A DNA stretch of 10,507 nucleotides from Bacteroidota bacterium (GCA_018224345.1 JAGTUW010000214.1:1-10507), one strand, 5' to 3'. Positions 1 through 7,588 are shown, counted from the stretch's first letter. The notes: generated by a model not told the origin, from the sequence alone. Program-made: numbers and translations.

Positions 1-688
1 AGGCATGTTCGCACTGCCTGACAAAGCCCTCAGGATCAATGTCGCCCACACCTATGACGAACATGTTGTCCGGAGCAAACAGCTGCGCATGCAGTGATCG
101 CATTTCCGCATCCGCGAGTGCGGCGACGATGGACGCATGACCGTCGAGCGGTTGCGCGTACGGATGCGCACCGTACACGGCGGCGCAGAAGCGGTCATGT
201 GCCAGTGCCGACGGGTTCGCCTTGCGCTGCAAAATATCAGCCAGACGCTGTTCACGCACGCGTTCGATTTCCTCTTCCGGAAACGCAGGACTGCGTATCA
301 CGTCGGCGAGCACGGCGAAGGCACTCGGCAGATGCCGTGAGAGTATATTGAGACCGACCGATGTGCTGTCCCACCCTGCGCCGCTCCCGATACTGCCGCC
401 CAGAAATTCGATTTCTTCGACGATGTCGTTGGCGTTACGATTCGCACTGCCTTTGATCAGTAATTCCGCCATCATCGTGGAAATGCCGGGCAGCGGACCG
501 TCGGCCGAGGCGCCACCGTGTGCGACCACACTGACCGCCGCGAGCGGCAATGCATGCTCCTCATACACGATCACGCGCAGACCATTGCCCAGTTGATGTT
601 CGAAATAGTCGGGGAAGCTCATGTCCTTCGGCGTGGCCGGACCGGGCACGCGCGAGCGGTCGAGTCCCTGCGTCGTGATATCAGTCAT
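1..688 (-). CDS. M16-family peptidase homolog without zinc site (C-terminus cut by window edge)
   Basis: The first 229 residues are visible; the rest lies beyond the left edge. After a short leader, residues 28-50 (FPDYFEHQLGNGLRVIVYEE) match the start of an M16 N-terminal domain. Aligned to the neighbouring active M16 protein, its HLFEH becomes TMMAE (residues 71-75), so both zinc histidines and the catalytic glutamate are missing. The flanking fold motifs remain, such as ELLIKGS and a later VYGAHPYAQPLDG. In the M16 family, catalytically dead subunits commonly pair with an active subunit, as in mitochondrial processing peptidase alpha/beta and bacterial two-gene M16B pairs. The ATG at 688-686 overlaps the upstream TGA in an ATGA junction, with GGAG five bases before the start, so translation is probably coupled. 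No signal peptide is visible. The family is clear; partnership with the upstream protein is inferred from the gene arrangement. Confidence 0.9.
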   Translation of the reverse strand, partial: MTDITTQGLDRSRVPGPATPKDMSFPDYFEHQLGNGLRVIVYEEHALPLAAVSVVAHGGASADGPLPGISTMMAELLIKGSANRNANDIVEEIEFLGGSIGSGAGWDSTSVGLNILSRHLPSAFAVLADVIRSPAFPEEEIERVREQRLADILQRKANPSALAHDRFCAAVYGAHPYAQPLDGHASIVAALADAEMRSLHAQLFAPDNMFVIGVGDIDPEGFVRQCEHA

Positions 689-1962
689 ACCTGCTCCGAA
701 GATTTTTTTGGATAGGGAAGATAGTAGAGCATGGTCGTATTGTGTTCAGTCAGATATTTCGCGGCAACGCGTTGCACATCATCGAGTGTCACGGCCTGGA
801 CTTTCTCAAGGTGCTGATTCACCGTATCCGGATTCCCGGACAGCACGCGGAAGGAATTGAGTATGTCGGCACGCGATTGCAGCGAGGAAATCGAACGTAC
901 ATACATCGTTTCAATGCGATGTTTCGCCTTCAGCAATTCCCTCTCCAACACGCCATTGCGCCTGATCTCATCGAGTTCCTGCCAGAGCATGGTCTCCAGC
1001 ATTTCCGGCGTCTTCCCCTGTTGTGCGATGATACGAAAGAGAAAGAGGCCGGGCTGTTCGAGATCGAACGCGTAGGAAAGCGCTGACTGTGCGCTGCGCG
1101 CCTCGTAGACGAAGCGCTGATAGAAACGCGAACTGTCACCCGATGTGAGAATGGAGGAGAGAATGTCGAGAGGGATGAAATCATCGGCATTCATGTCGGG
1201 AATATGCATCCCCGCCATGAGTCCGGGCAGCGGAATACTGTCATACACGTAATCCCGTACCTGCGTATGCTGTGGCGGTTCATGGACGAAAGGACGAAAC
1301 ATCTCACCGGGACCGTTTTCTATTCCGCCGAAATATCGCTCGACAAGCCGGCGGGCCGTGGCGGGATCGAAATCCCCGGCCAGGCAGAGGGAGGCATTTT
1401 CCGGGCGGTAGTACATGGCATGAAAGGCCTGTACCCGTTCCAGCGTTGCCGCCTGTATATCTGTCATGCTCCCGATAGTCGGCCAACGATACGCCTGCAT
1501 TTTGTAGGCGCGGGAAAACAGCTCCATTATCATCGTCCCGTAGGGCTGGTTGTCATAGCGCGACCGGCGTTCCTCCATGACCACACTGCGCTGGGTTTCG
1601 AGATTGCGCTCGGTCACGGCGAGACTGTTCATGCGATCGGCTTCCAGCCACAGGCCAAGTTCAAGTTGGTGTGCGGGAAGTGTCTCGAAATAGTTTGTGC
1701 GATCGAAACTGGTACTCGCGTTCAGCGTCCCGCCCGCATTCTGCACGTAATGAAAGTGCATGTTGGCGGGGACATTCTCCGAGCCCTGAAACATCATGTG
1801 TTCGAACAAGTGCGCAAACCCGCTCTCACCTTCGTGTTCGTTTTTCGAGCCGACATGATACCAGAGATTGATCGCGACAATCGGCAGGGTGCGATCCTGA
1901 TGCAGAATGACATGCAACCCGTTTTCGAGGTCGTATTCTTCGAATAAAAGCTTGATGGCCAC
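685..1962 (-). CDS. M16-family zinc metallopeptidase (active subunit, pitrilysin/MPP-beta-like)
   Basis: This 425-residue protein has the length of a single M16B subunit (two repeated alpha-beta halves). The inverted zinc motif HLFEH is at residues 51-55: His51 and His55 bind zinc and Glu54 is the catalytic base. The third ligand is most likely Glu131, in VVMEERRSRYDNQPYG, about 80 residues after His51 as in MPP-beta. The C-terminal half shows RYFGGI near 214-219 and ends in the usual YLTEHNTTMLYYLPYP stretch. The start is GTG; there is no in-frame ATG, GTG or TTG between it and the upstream stop (plus-strand 2011-2013). The N-terminus (MAIKLLFEEYDLENG) has no signal sequence, so the protein appears cytoplasmic, unlike many Bacteroidota M16 proteins. 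It probably forms a heterodimer with the zinc-less homolog encoded downstream and degrades peptides or small unfolded substrates. The specific substrate cannot be told from sequence. Confidence 0.95.
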   Translation of the reverse strand: MAIKLLFEEYDLENGLHVILHQDRTLPIVAINLWYHVGSKNEHEGESGFAHLFEHMMFQGSENVPANMHFHYVQNAGGTLNASTSFDRTNYFETLPAHQLELGLWLEADRMNSLAVTERNLETQRSVVMEERRSRYDNQPYGTMIMELFSRAYKMQAYRWPTIGSMTDIQAATLERVQAFHAMYYRPENASLCLAGDFDPATARRLVERYFGGIENGPGEMFRPFVHEPPQHTQVRDYVYDSIPLPGLMAGMHIPDMNADDFIPLDILSSILTSGDSSRFYQRFVYEARSAQSALSYAFDLEQPGLFLFRIIAQQGKTPEMLETMLWQELDEIRRNGVLERELLKAKHRIETMYVRSISSLQSRADILNSFRVLSGNPDTVNQHLEKVQAVTLDDVQRVAAKYLTEHNTTMLYYLPYPKKSSEQV

Positions 1963-1963
1963 A

Positions 1964-1969
1964 CTCCTT
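1964..1969 (-). promoter_or_regulatory. Shine-Dalgarno AAGGAG unusually close to the GTG start of the M16 peptidase
   Basis: The minus strand reads AAGGAG, then a single T, then GTG GCC ATC. The only canonical start in this frame is that GTG, which leaves a 1-nt spacer instead of the usual 5-9. Codon 3 (ATC, 1956-1954) is 7 nt from the motif, which is ideal spacing, but AUC is a very rare start codon. The motif is the strongest ribosome-binding sequence on this side of the window, so its misplacement is notable. Confidence 0.5.
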
Positions 1970-2052
1970 ATTGCGTGTTCAGTCCGTGGTCTCCCCTGCC
2001 CGCCCGTCTGTCATGTCCCGATCGTCCGGGAAGGACCTGTTCAGCACTGGCA

Positions 2053-3336
2053 TCAGATTTCCTTGATGTCCCAGTACACATTATCCTTGATCTTCTCCAT
2101 CCACTCATTGTAGAGCCGATTCTGCTTGAAAATCCTTGCGAAATTGGCGATGCGCTGATAATCGTCTTCCAGCGACACCGGATGCTGGGGAATACGGTCC
2201 TGCAACTGCAGAATGGCGTAGGCATAATCCCGGTCCAGCGTCAGTTTGAATGGTTCGCTGATCTCGCCGGGGGAGAGGCGCTGCTGCACCACCCGGATTT
2301 CATCACTCAATTCGGACACTTCGATTGTACCGAGACTGCCGCCGAATTTCCGGGTTTCCTCATCTTCGGAGTACTGCATCGCCAACTCCTTAAAGCTTTC
2401 GCCGGCGAGAATGCGTGCGCGTAGCGCATTGAGTGTGTCGATGGTGCTCTGATCGCTCTCCCCGGTTTTTTCCACTTTGACAAGAATGTGCTGGGGACGG
2501 ATAGCTTCACCCTTCTTTTCCAGAAGTTTGATGATATGGAAACCGAACTGTGTTTCCACGATGTCGGATATCTTTTCTTCCGCGAGAGCGAAGGCGGCTT
2601 CCTCGAATTCACGGACGAAAACACCACGTCGTGCCAATCCGAGATTACCACCGCTGCGGGCCGACCCCGGGTCGTCGCTGTGTCTGCGTGCCATTTCCTC
2701 GAATGATGCGCCATCATGGAGCGAATCGAGTATCGACTGCGCCTTGTCGCGGGCGGCCTGTTTGAAGTCATCCGTCACACGGGGAAAACGCACGATCTGC
2801 CGCAACTGCACCTGCTCCGGGACCGGCGGCAGGCTGTCGCGGTACGTCCGGTAGAAATCCGTTATCTCACGATGGGTGACCTCGATCATGCCGAGTTCCT
2901 GCTGCTGGATCATCTCGATCATGAGACGTTTACGTATATCATCCCTGTATTCCCGTTTCATCTGCGCGATAGTCATGCCGACCACTTCTTCGAGGCGTTG
3001 CTCGGAACCGTAGGCGCGGGTAAGACGCCGCACCTGCTCATCCAGCCGGCGCGTGACTTCCTCCGGCGGCACGACGACACTGTCGAGTTCCGCCTGGGCA
3101 AGGATCAGTTTGTCATTCATCATCGCTTCGAGAATGCGCATACGCAGCGAGGGGTCAGTATCTCCGGGATTCGCACTTGTTGCCTGCAGAATCTGCAATT
3201 GCAATTCGGACTCGGTGATGATCTCGTTGCCCACGACAGCGACGATACGGTCGAGCACCCGCCCGTCGTCCTGCGCCTGCAGTCCGGGGCCAGTGAAAAG
3301 GAGCAGAAAACAGAAGGTAAGCAGGTGTGGTCGCAT
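2053..3336 (-). CDS. surA: SurA-like periplasmic chaperone / peptidyl-prolyl isomerase, two parvulin domains
   Basis: This 427-residue exported chaperone has the length of E. coli SurA (about 428). A Sec signal peptide covers residues 1-21 (MRPHLLTFCFLLLFTGPGLQA, cleavage after Ala21). The reading frame extends 20 codons further upstream, but those residues are not signal-like and would bury the signal, so the internal ATG is chosen. Residues 23-170 form a SurA N-terminal domain (RIVAVVGNEIITESEL near 30-45, then helices). Parvulin domain 1 spans about 174-272 and domain 2 about 279-380, followed by a C-terminal helix. Domain 1 has FGFHIIKL (His267), but its first histidine is Gln180. Domain 2 has HIL (His283), but its second is Ala374 in YAYAIL. 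Isomerase activity may therefore be weak, which is acceptable for SurA because chaperoning resides largely in the N- and C-terminal parts. The protein probably escorts outer-membrane proteins through the periplasm. The gene is third in a row of isomerase genes. Confidence 0.88.
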   Translation of the reverse strand: MRPHLLTFCFLLLFTGPGLQAQDDGRVLDRIVAVVGNEIITESELQLQILQATSANPGDTDPSLRMRILEAMMNDKLILAQAELDSVVVPPEEVTRRLDEQVRRLTRAYGSEQRLEEVVGMTIAQMKREYRDDIRKRLMIEMIQQQELGMIEVTHREITDFYRTYRDSLPPVPEQVQLRQIVRFPRVTDDFKQAARDKAQSILDSLHDGASFEEMARRHSDDPGSARSGGNLGLARRGVFVREFEEAAFALAEEKISDIVETQFGFHIIKLLEKKGEAIRPQHILVKVEKTGESDQSTIDTLNALRARILAGESFKELAMQYSEDEETRKFGGSLGTIEVSELSDEIRVVQQRLSPGEISEPFKLTLDRDYAYAILQLQDRIPQHPVSLEDDYQRIANFARIFKQNRLYNEWMEKIKDNVYWDIKEI

Positions 3337-3367
3337 GAAGCCGATCTCTGAAAATTGATATCTATGT

Positions 3368-3396
3368 AGAGTACACCGGGGTGCAATGCATGACAA
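3368..3396 (-). promoter_or_regulatory. Candidate promoter of the surA-like gene
   Basis: On the minus strand TTGTCA (3396-3391, 5/6 to the sigma-70 -35 box) is followed 17 nt later by TACTCT (3373-3368), which keeps the three most conserved -10 positions. A start near 3361 would give a leader of about 25 nt. The 107-nt gap to the preceding gene leaves room for an independent promoter. The call rests only on motif match and spacing. Confidence 0.3.
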
Positions 3397-3443
3397 GGGA
3401 AAAATCGATGCATGGATGCCGTTGTCGTGGCGCTGAATTCCCG

Positions 3444-5447
3444 TCAGGATTCCTTGACGGGGAAGGTCTTCTCAAGATGCTGTTTCCATATTTCAACGCC
3501 GTATTTTTCGCGTAACCGCTGATGCAGTTCTTCGCGCAACTCCCCGGCGCGCCGTTCCTTGTAGGCGCTGAGGACTTCGGGACGTGCTTCTTCCCATGTC
3601 TTGAGTCTGGCATCCTCTCGATCCAGCAATTTAATGAGACTGAACCCGCTCTGGAAGGGTATCGGTCCCGCGACATCGCCAATCACCATCTGCTGTGTCG
3701 CTTGTGAGAGTTCGTTGGCACCGATTTCAACGTAGTCCCACACACCGCGACGGTCGAAATATCCCGGCCGCTGTGTGCGGCGGGACGCAAGATCCAGAAA
3801 GTCCGTCCCTGCGAGAAGGGAATCAAGATAACGATCCGCATAGGGTTTGACGTATGTATAGATCTCCGCGAATTGCACGCGCGGGGGTAAACGGAAGTCG
3901 TTCCGGCGATCCTCGAACCAGGCGCGGAGTTTGCTTTCATCCGTCTCGTTCCTGTCCCAGATCTCACGATCCTCGAGCATGGTGATGAGCGTACTTTCAC
4001 GATACTCGGTAAACAGGTGGCGAAACTGCTCATTGCTCTCCTCGATCCTTTCGGCCTCCTTGAGTGCGGCCAACCGCCCGGCCAGTTCGGTGCAAAGCGT
4101 GTCGAGCAGTCCGTTGGTAATCCTGCGCATCTGCAGAGACGGTTCCTTTTTCAGAAAGGATATGACTTCACGAACGGTAACCGGGCCGTAGGAAAGGCGG
4201 AACAGGTAGGCGTCCATATCCTCCTTACGGAGGTTGCGTTCCCATCCCGGTGTCGAGGTGTTGACCGTCGAATCGATGCGTGAGACCAGACGGTTGATCA
4301 CAGTTGTGTTGGGACTGAACTGGTATTTTTCTCGCAGCCGTGCAAGATAATTTCGTTGATCCATCTCGTAGCGTTCATTGGTGTAGACGGTGCGAAGATG
4401 GTCACGTTGTTCTTCGAACGGTCGTGGAGGTTCCTCGTCGAGTACCTTGATGATATGCATGCCGAAGGCTGTCCTGAAAATCGGGGAGGTCTCTCCAACA
4501 GCAAGACTGAAGAGTACTTCTTCGAAGCTCGGTTCAATATTGGAGCCGCGTTCCATCCAGCCGAGGTCACCGCCTTCCGGACCAGAAAGAGTGTCCTGAG
4601 AATGCCGCCGTGCCAGTTCCTCGAAGGTCGCCAGACCGCGCTGGAGGGAATCGAGTACCGGGGCCAATGCGGCATACGCCTCCGTAGTGTCATTCGGATT
4701 GTCGAGATCGAGGCGATGCAGTATCTGTGCGGCCCTCAGGCGCTGCCGCGCAGGTTTGCGGTCGAGCAGACGGAACACATGATACCCGAACACGGTACGC
4801 AACAACTGCGGCGCGATTTCCCCTGGTTCGATCTCATACATCATATCGTCGAGTTTGGGAAAGCTCGTTCCGGCAATGAACCAGCCGAGTACACCGTTTG
4901 TGCGTTCCTTGCTGCCGTCATCGCTGTAACGTGCGATAAGCGTATCGAAAGACACGCCTTCGTGCGCGAGGGCTAATACCTCTTCCGCCATACGTCGCGT
5001 TGTCAGTGTGTCGTTTTCTCCCGCATCGTTCTTTTTGTAGCGGATGACCACATGCTGAAGGAGCACTTCCTCGAGACGCCGATCGTAGAGCGCCCGGATT
5101 CCGGGTTCTACCAATTCCTCCTGAAAAAGGACGGTCAGTCCGAGTTGATCGCGGTACTGTTCCAGTTCACTCTGAAACGTCTGGTCACGATGCAGGTCCC
5201 GGGCTTCCGCCTCCTGCAGTTTCAATTTGTAATTGATGAGAGAAAAAAGAAAATCCTCCCGATCATTCATGTTCTGCGGTGGTGCAAATCGTGTCCGCAG
5301 ATACATTCGTTCATATTCCCCGACCGAAATAGTGTCACTACCGACGCGGGCGATGACGGATTCGGGAACGGAGGAACAGGAAGTCAGAGACTGCAACGCA
5401 ATGAGCGCCGCGACGCCGAGAAACAATTGTAATTTCACGGATACCAT
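3444..5447 (-). CDS. Parvulin-type peptidyl-prolyl isomerase lipoprotein with a degenerate third domain
   Basis: This 667-residue protein has a lipoprotein signal peptide ending in the lipobox LTSC (Cys24 lipidated), so it is anchored to an envelope membrane, facing the periplasm. After an N-terminal helical region (residues 30-125, with SVGEYERMYL) come three parvulin-like domains. Domain 1 (about 126-228) has both conserved histidines, His132 (QHVVIRY) and His223 (FGYHVF). Domain 2 (about 236-337) has Gln241 in place of the first and His331 (FGMHII) for the second. Domain 3 (about 522-608) has Glu528 and Ser603 at these positions and is probably not catalytic. Between domains 2 and 3 lies a linker with the signature IDSTVNTSTPGW (391-402), shared with the 674-residue neighbour. 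Full-length collinearity with that neighbour marks the two as products of an old tandem duplication. Likely role: folding or escort of envelope proteins; client unknown. The 81-nt gap to the upstream gene suggests co-transcription. Confidence 0.9.
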   Translation of the reverse strand: MVSVKLQLFLGVAALIALQSLTSCSSVPESVIARVGSDTISVGEYERMYLRTRFAPPQNMNDREDFLFSLINYKLKLQEAEARDLHRDQTFQSELEQYRDQLGLTVLFQEELVEPGIRALYDRRLEEVLLQHVVIRYKKNDAGENDTLTTRRMAEEVLALAHEGVSFDTLIARYSDDGSKERTNGVLGWFIAGTSFPKLDDMMYEIEPGEIAPQLLRTVFGYHVFRLLDRKPARQRLRAAQILHRLDLDNPNDTTEAYAALAPVLDSLQRGLATFEELARRHSQDTLSGPEGGDLGWMERGSNIEPSFEEVLFSLAVGETSPIFRTAFGMHIIKVLDEEPPRPFEEQRDHLRTVYTNERYEMDQRNYLARLREKYQFSPNTTVINRLVSRIDSTVNTSTPGWERNLRKEDMDAYLFRLSYGPVTVREVISFLKKEPSLQMRRITNGLLDTLCTELAGRLAALKEAERIEESNEQFRHLFTEYRESTLITMLEDREIWDRNETDESKLRAWFEDRRNDFRLPPRVQFAEIYTYVKPYADRYLDSLLAGTDFLDLASRRTQRPGYFDRRGVWDYVEIGANELSQATQQMVIGDVAGPIPFQSGFSLIKLLDREDARLKTWEEARPEVLSAYKERRAGELREELHQRLREKYGVEIWKQHLEKTFPVKES

Positions 5448-5473
5448 ACTTCAATTCGTACTACATACCATAA

Positions 5474-5494
5474 ACGGGGAAACGCATTTCCCGT
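5474..5494 (-). other. Intergenic hairpin between the two large isomerase genes
   Basis: The two arms, ACGGGGAAA and TTTCCCGT on the plus strand, pair over 8 bp with one bulged G around a four-base loop (CGCA). On the transcribed minus strand the hairpin is followed only by CGTTTATGG, not a real U-run. It could be a weak attenuator that lowers expression of the downstream lipoprotein, or an RNA-processing or stability element. It is too weak to call a terminator. Confidence 0.3.
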
Positions 5495-5528
5495 AAACCA
5501 CTGTGAGCGCATTTCGATCACGTCAGGA

Positions 5529-7553
5529 TTATTTCAACTTGAGATCAGAGAAAGCCGTTTCCAGCACATCCTCATGAATCGTGACACCGAACTTGTTCTT
5601 GAGGTCCCGGATCCATTCCCGTTCCAGACGTTTGCTTTCATATTCCTGGAATTTGCTGGAGGCCTCGGACCTGGCCTCGTCGAAGGTTTTCTCGCGGGCC
5701 TGGTCCTTTTCCATCACCTTGATGATCGAGTAGCCGTACTGGTATTTCATCGGACCGGCGATCGAGCCGGGCTGGCTCTCCGCAGCTTTCTGGGCCAGTT
5801 CATTTGCATCATAGGGTTGAAAGCCCCAGTCGCCGTTTTTGTTTTTGTACCCTGCACGCTGCGTATGACGCGCAGCCAGCTCGGCGAAATCCACACCGTT
5901 GTCGAGGCTGTCGCGCAAGACCTCTGCGAGGCTGTCGCTGGTGACAAAGATTTCGCTGAAGCGCACACGGTCAGGCCAGGTAAAGTCGGCTTTGCGTTTT
6001 GCCCAGAAGTCCCTGAGCCGGTCTTCATCGACCTGCACGGAATTCCATACCGATTCCTGCTCGGCGCGGAACAGCAGCACACCTTCCCGATATTCCTGCA
6101 TCAGAGCGCCGAATTCCGGAAAGCGCGTTTCGAGGTCTTCAGTTTCCAGGCGCTGGGCCTCCTTCTCCGCGATCATACTGACGATTCCCGCCAGGGAACT
6201 GCGATTGAGGGGGAGGGACTGCATGTCCTGATCACGTTCAATAATGCGGATCGCATCGCCCACCGTTACGCGGTGCCCGTCGAAGCGCACCCAGACCTTG
6301 TCCTTCAGTGCATCGGTGATACGGTTGTACCAGCCCGGAGCGGAGGTCGTCGCGGTTGTATCGACGCTGGAGATGATCATGGCCGTGACATCCTCCTGCA
6401 CGTTCGCATTATGTTTCTCTACGATATTGCGAATAAATTCCTGTTCATCTTTTTCAAAACTGTATCGCCGGTACAGATCCTTGAGTTCCTGCCGGGCATC
6501 TTCGAATTCTTTCGGAGGACGCTCGCCGAAAACGGTAATAAGATGATATCCGAAGGGTGTGCGGACCGGCCGGCTGATCTCGCCCGGCTCGAGTTCGAAG
6601 GCGACGACTTCAAAATCCGGTACGAACTTGTTGCGTCCAACCCAGCCGAGGTCTCCCCCGTCAGCCGCGCTGCTGGGGTCTTCCGAGTTCCTGCGCGCCA
6701 GCTCGACGAAACGTTCTCCACTTCGCAACGAGTCACGTATGCTGGTGATTTTCTCATAGGCGGCGGTCGTATCATCCGGCGCATCCTGCGGCGTACGCAC
6801 AAGGATGTGGCCGACCTGTATTTCCCCACGCACCGGTTGGCGATTGATGAGTTTGACGACATGGTAGCCGAAGGCTGTCCGTACCGGACGCGGACGCACC
6901 TGGCCCGGCGACATTGCATATATGGCCTGGTCGAATTCCGGCACAGTCATTCCCGCGCTGAACCAGAGCAGATCTCCTCCACGGTCTTTCGTGCCGGGAT
7001 CATCGGAGTACGTACGCGCGAGACTGTCGAAAGGTACGCCGTCCCGCGCCATGCGGATAACATCCATCGCTTTATTGTAAGCCGTCAAGGTGTCCTCGAT
7101 ACCGGTACTGTCTACGGAAATACGTATCAGCACATGTGCCGCACGCACCTCCTCGAGACGCTGCTCGTAGAGCGACTCGATCTTCGGGTCGATCAGCGCG
7201 CGCTCGATCAGATAGGGCACTGCCAATGAATTACGATATTCGCTCAGTTCCCTGAGTATATCCTCATCCTGGTCGTAGCCCTTTTCACGTGCTTCGAGCA
7301 CTTTGAGACGATACTTGACGAGAAGCTCAAGAAAATCTTTCCTCTCTTCCATTTTTGAACGGGCAGCGACGGTCTCCCCACCGTTGTTGCGAATGAACTG
7401 ACGTTCAAACTCTCCGAGTGTCAGCTCATAATCACCGATTTCGGCAACGACGCTGTTTTTCTGCTGCGCCTGGAGAACGGGGGCAGCGATTGCCATCGAA
7501 AGAAGGACGAGTCCGATAAACAAGAGGTGCTGTGAATGCTGTACTGGCTTCAT
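5529..7553 (-). CDS. Secreted parvulin-type peptidyl-prolyl isomerase, three-domain (two active, one degenerate)
   Basis: This 674-residue protein has a type I signal peptide (MKPVQHSQHLLFIGLVLLSM onward, probable cleavage after Ala29 in VLQA-QQ), so it is periplasmic or outer-surface but not lipidated. Residues 33-135 form a helical N-terminal region (LTLGEFERQFIRNNGG). Parvulin domain 1 (about 136-236) keeps His140 (AHVLIRI) and His231 (FGYHVVKL). Domain 2 (about 244-343) keeps His249 (GHILVRT) and His337 (FGYHLITV). The hallmark GGDLxW appears at 192-197 and 299-304. Residues 344-520 are a helical linker with the signature VDTTATTSAPGW (397-408). Domain 3 (about 527-614) has Glu534 and Ser609 where histidines belong. 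The protein is the paralog of the lipoprotein encoded next; only this copy has two fully canonical domains. It heads the run of three isomerase genes, with a candidate promoter upstream. Probable function: prolyl isomerisation and chaperoning of exported proteins. Confidence 0.92.
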   Translation of the reverse strand: MKPVQHSQHLLFIGLVLLSMAIAAPVLQAQQKNSVVAEIGDYELTLGEFERQFIRNNGGETVAARSKMEERKDFLELLVKYRLKVLEAREKGYDQDEDILRELSEYRNSLAVPYLIERALIDPKIESLYEQRLEEVRAAHVLIRISVDSTGIEDTLTAYNKAMDVIRMARDGVPFDSLARTYSDDPGTKDRGGDLLWFSAGMTVPEFDQAIYAMSPGQVRPRPVRTAFGYHVVKLINRQPVRGEIQVGHILVRTPQDAPDDTTAAYEKITSIRDSLRSGERFVELARRNSEDPSSAADGGDLGWVGRNKFVPDFEVVAFELEPGEISRPVRTPFGYHLITVFGERPPKEFEDARQELKDLYRRYSFEKDEQEFIRNIVEKHNANVQEDVTAMIISSVDTTATTSAPGWYNRITDALKDKVWVRFDGHRVTVGDAIRIIERDQDMQSLPLNRSSLAGIVSMIAEKEAQRLETEDLETRFPEFGALMQEYREGVLLFRAEQESVWNSVQVDEDRLRDFWAKRKADFTWPDRVRFSEIFVTSDSLAEVLRDSLDNGVDFAELAARHTQRAGYKNKNGDWGFQPYDANELAQKAAESQPGSIAGPMKYQYGYSIIKVMEKDQAREKTFDEARSEASSKFQEYESKRLEREWIRDLKNKFGVTIHEDVLETAFSDLKLK

Positions 7554-7588
7554 GTCTCATTGATGGTTAATTTCAGAAAACAGGTACA

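Noticed and set aside
1204..1947. 247-codon plus-strand open frame opposite the M16 peptidase
   Set aside because: Antisense shadow of a gene with an intact HLFEH motif; its product resembles no protein family.
2016..2031. Short inverted repeat TCCCG / CGGGA in the gap between the surA-like gene and the M16 pair
   Set aside because: The stem is only 5 bp with no U-run, so it is not convincing as a terminator.
2716..3351. 211-codon plus-strand open frame opposite the surA-like gene
   Set aside because: Shadow frame; the minus strand encodes the SurA N-terminal domain and signal peptide here.
3337..3396. Twenty extra N-terminal codons for the surA-like protein (start at 3396)
   Set aside because: They would place a non-hydrophobic extension before the signal peptide and overlap the candidate promoter; the ATG at 3336 gives a normal Sec signal.
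4356..4976. 206-codon plus-strand open frame opposite the isomerase lipoprotein
   Set aside because: Shadow frame over parvulin domains 1 and 2.
4461..6880. 14-bp direct repeat GCCGAAGGCTGTCC at 4461-4474 and 6867-6880
   Set aside because: It encodes the same conserved parvulin segment (TAFG) in two homologous genes, so it reflects protein homology rather than a DNA repeat element.
5574..7229. 551-codon open frame on the plus strand opposite the 674-residue isomerase
   Set aside because: It lies wholly antisense to a gene with clear parvulin motifs, has no recognisable domain and no ribosome-binding site, and reflects the codon bias of the real gene.
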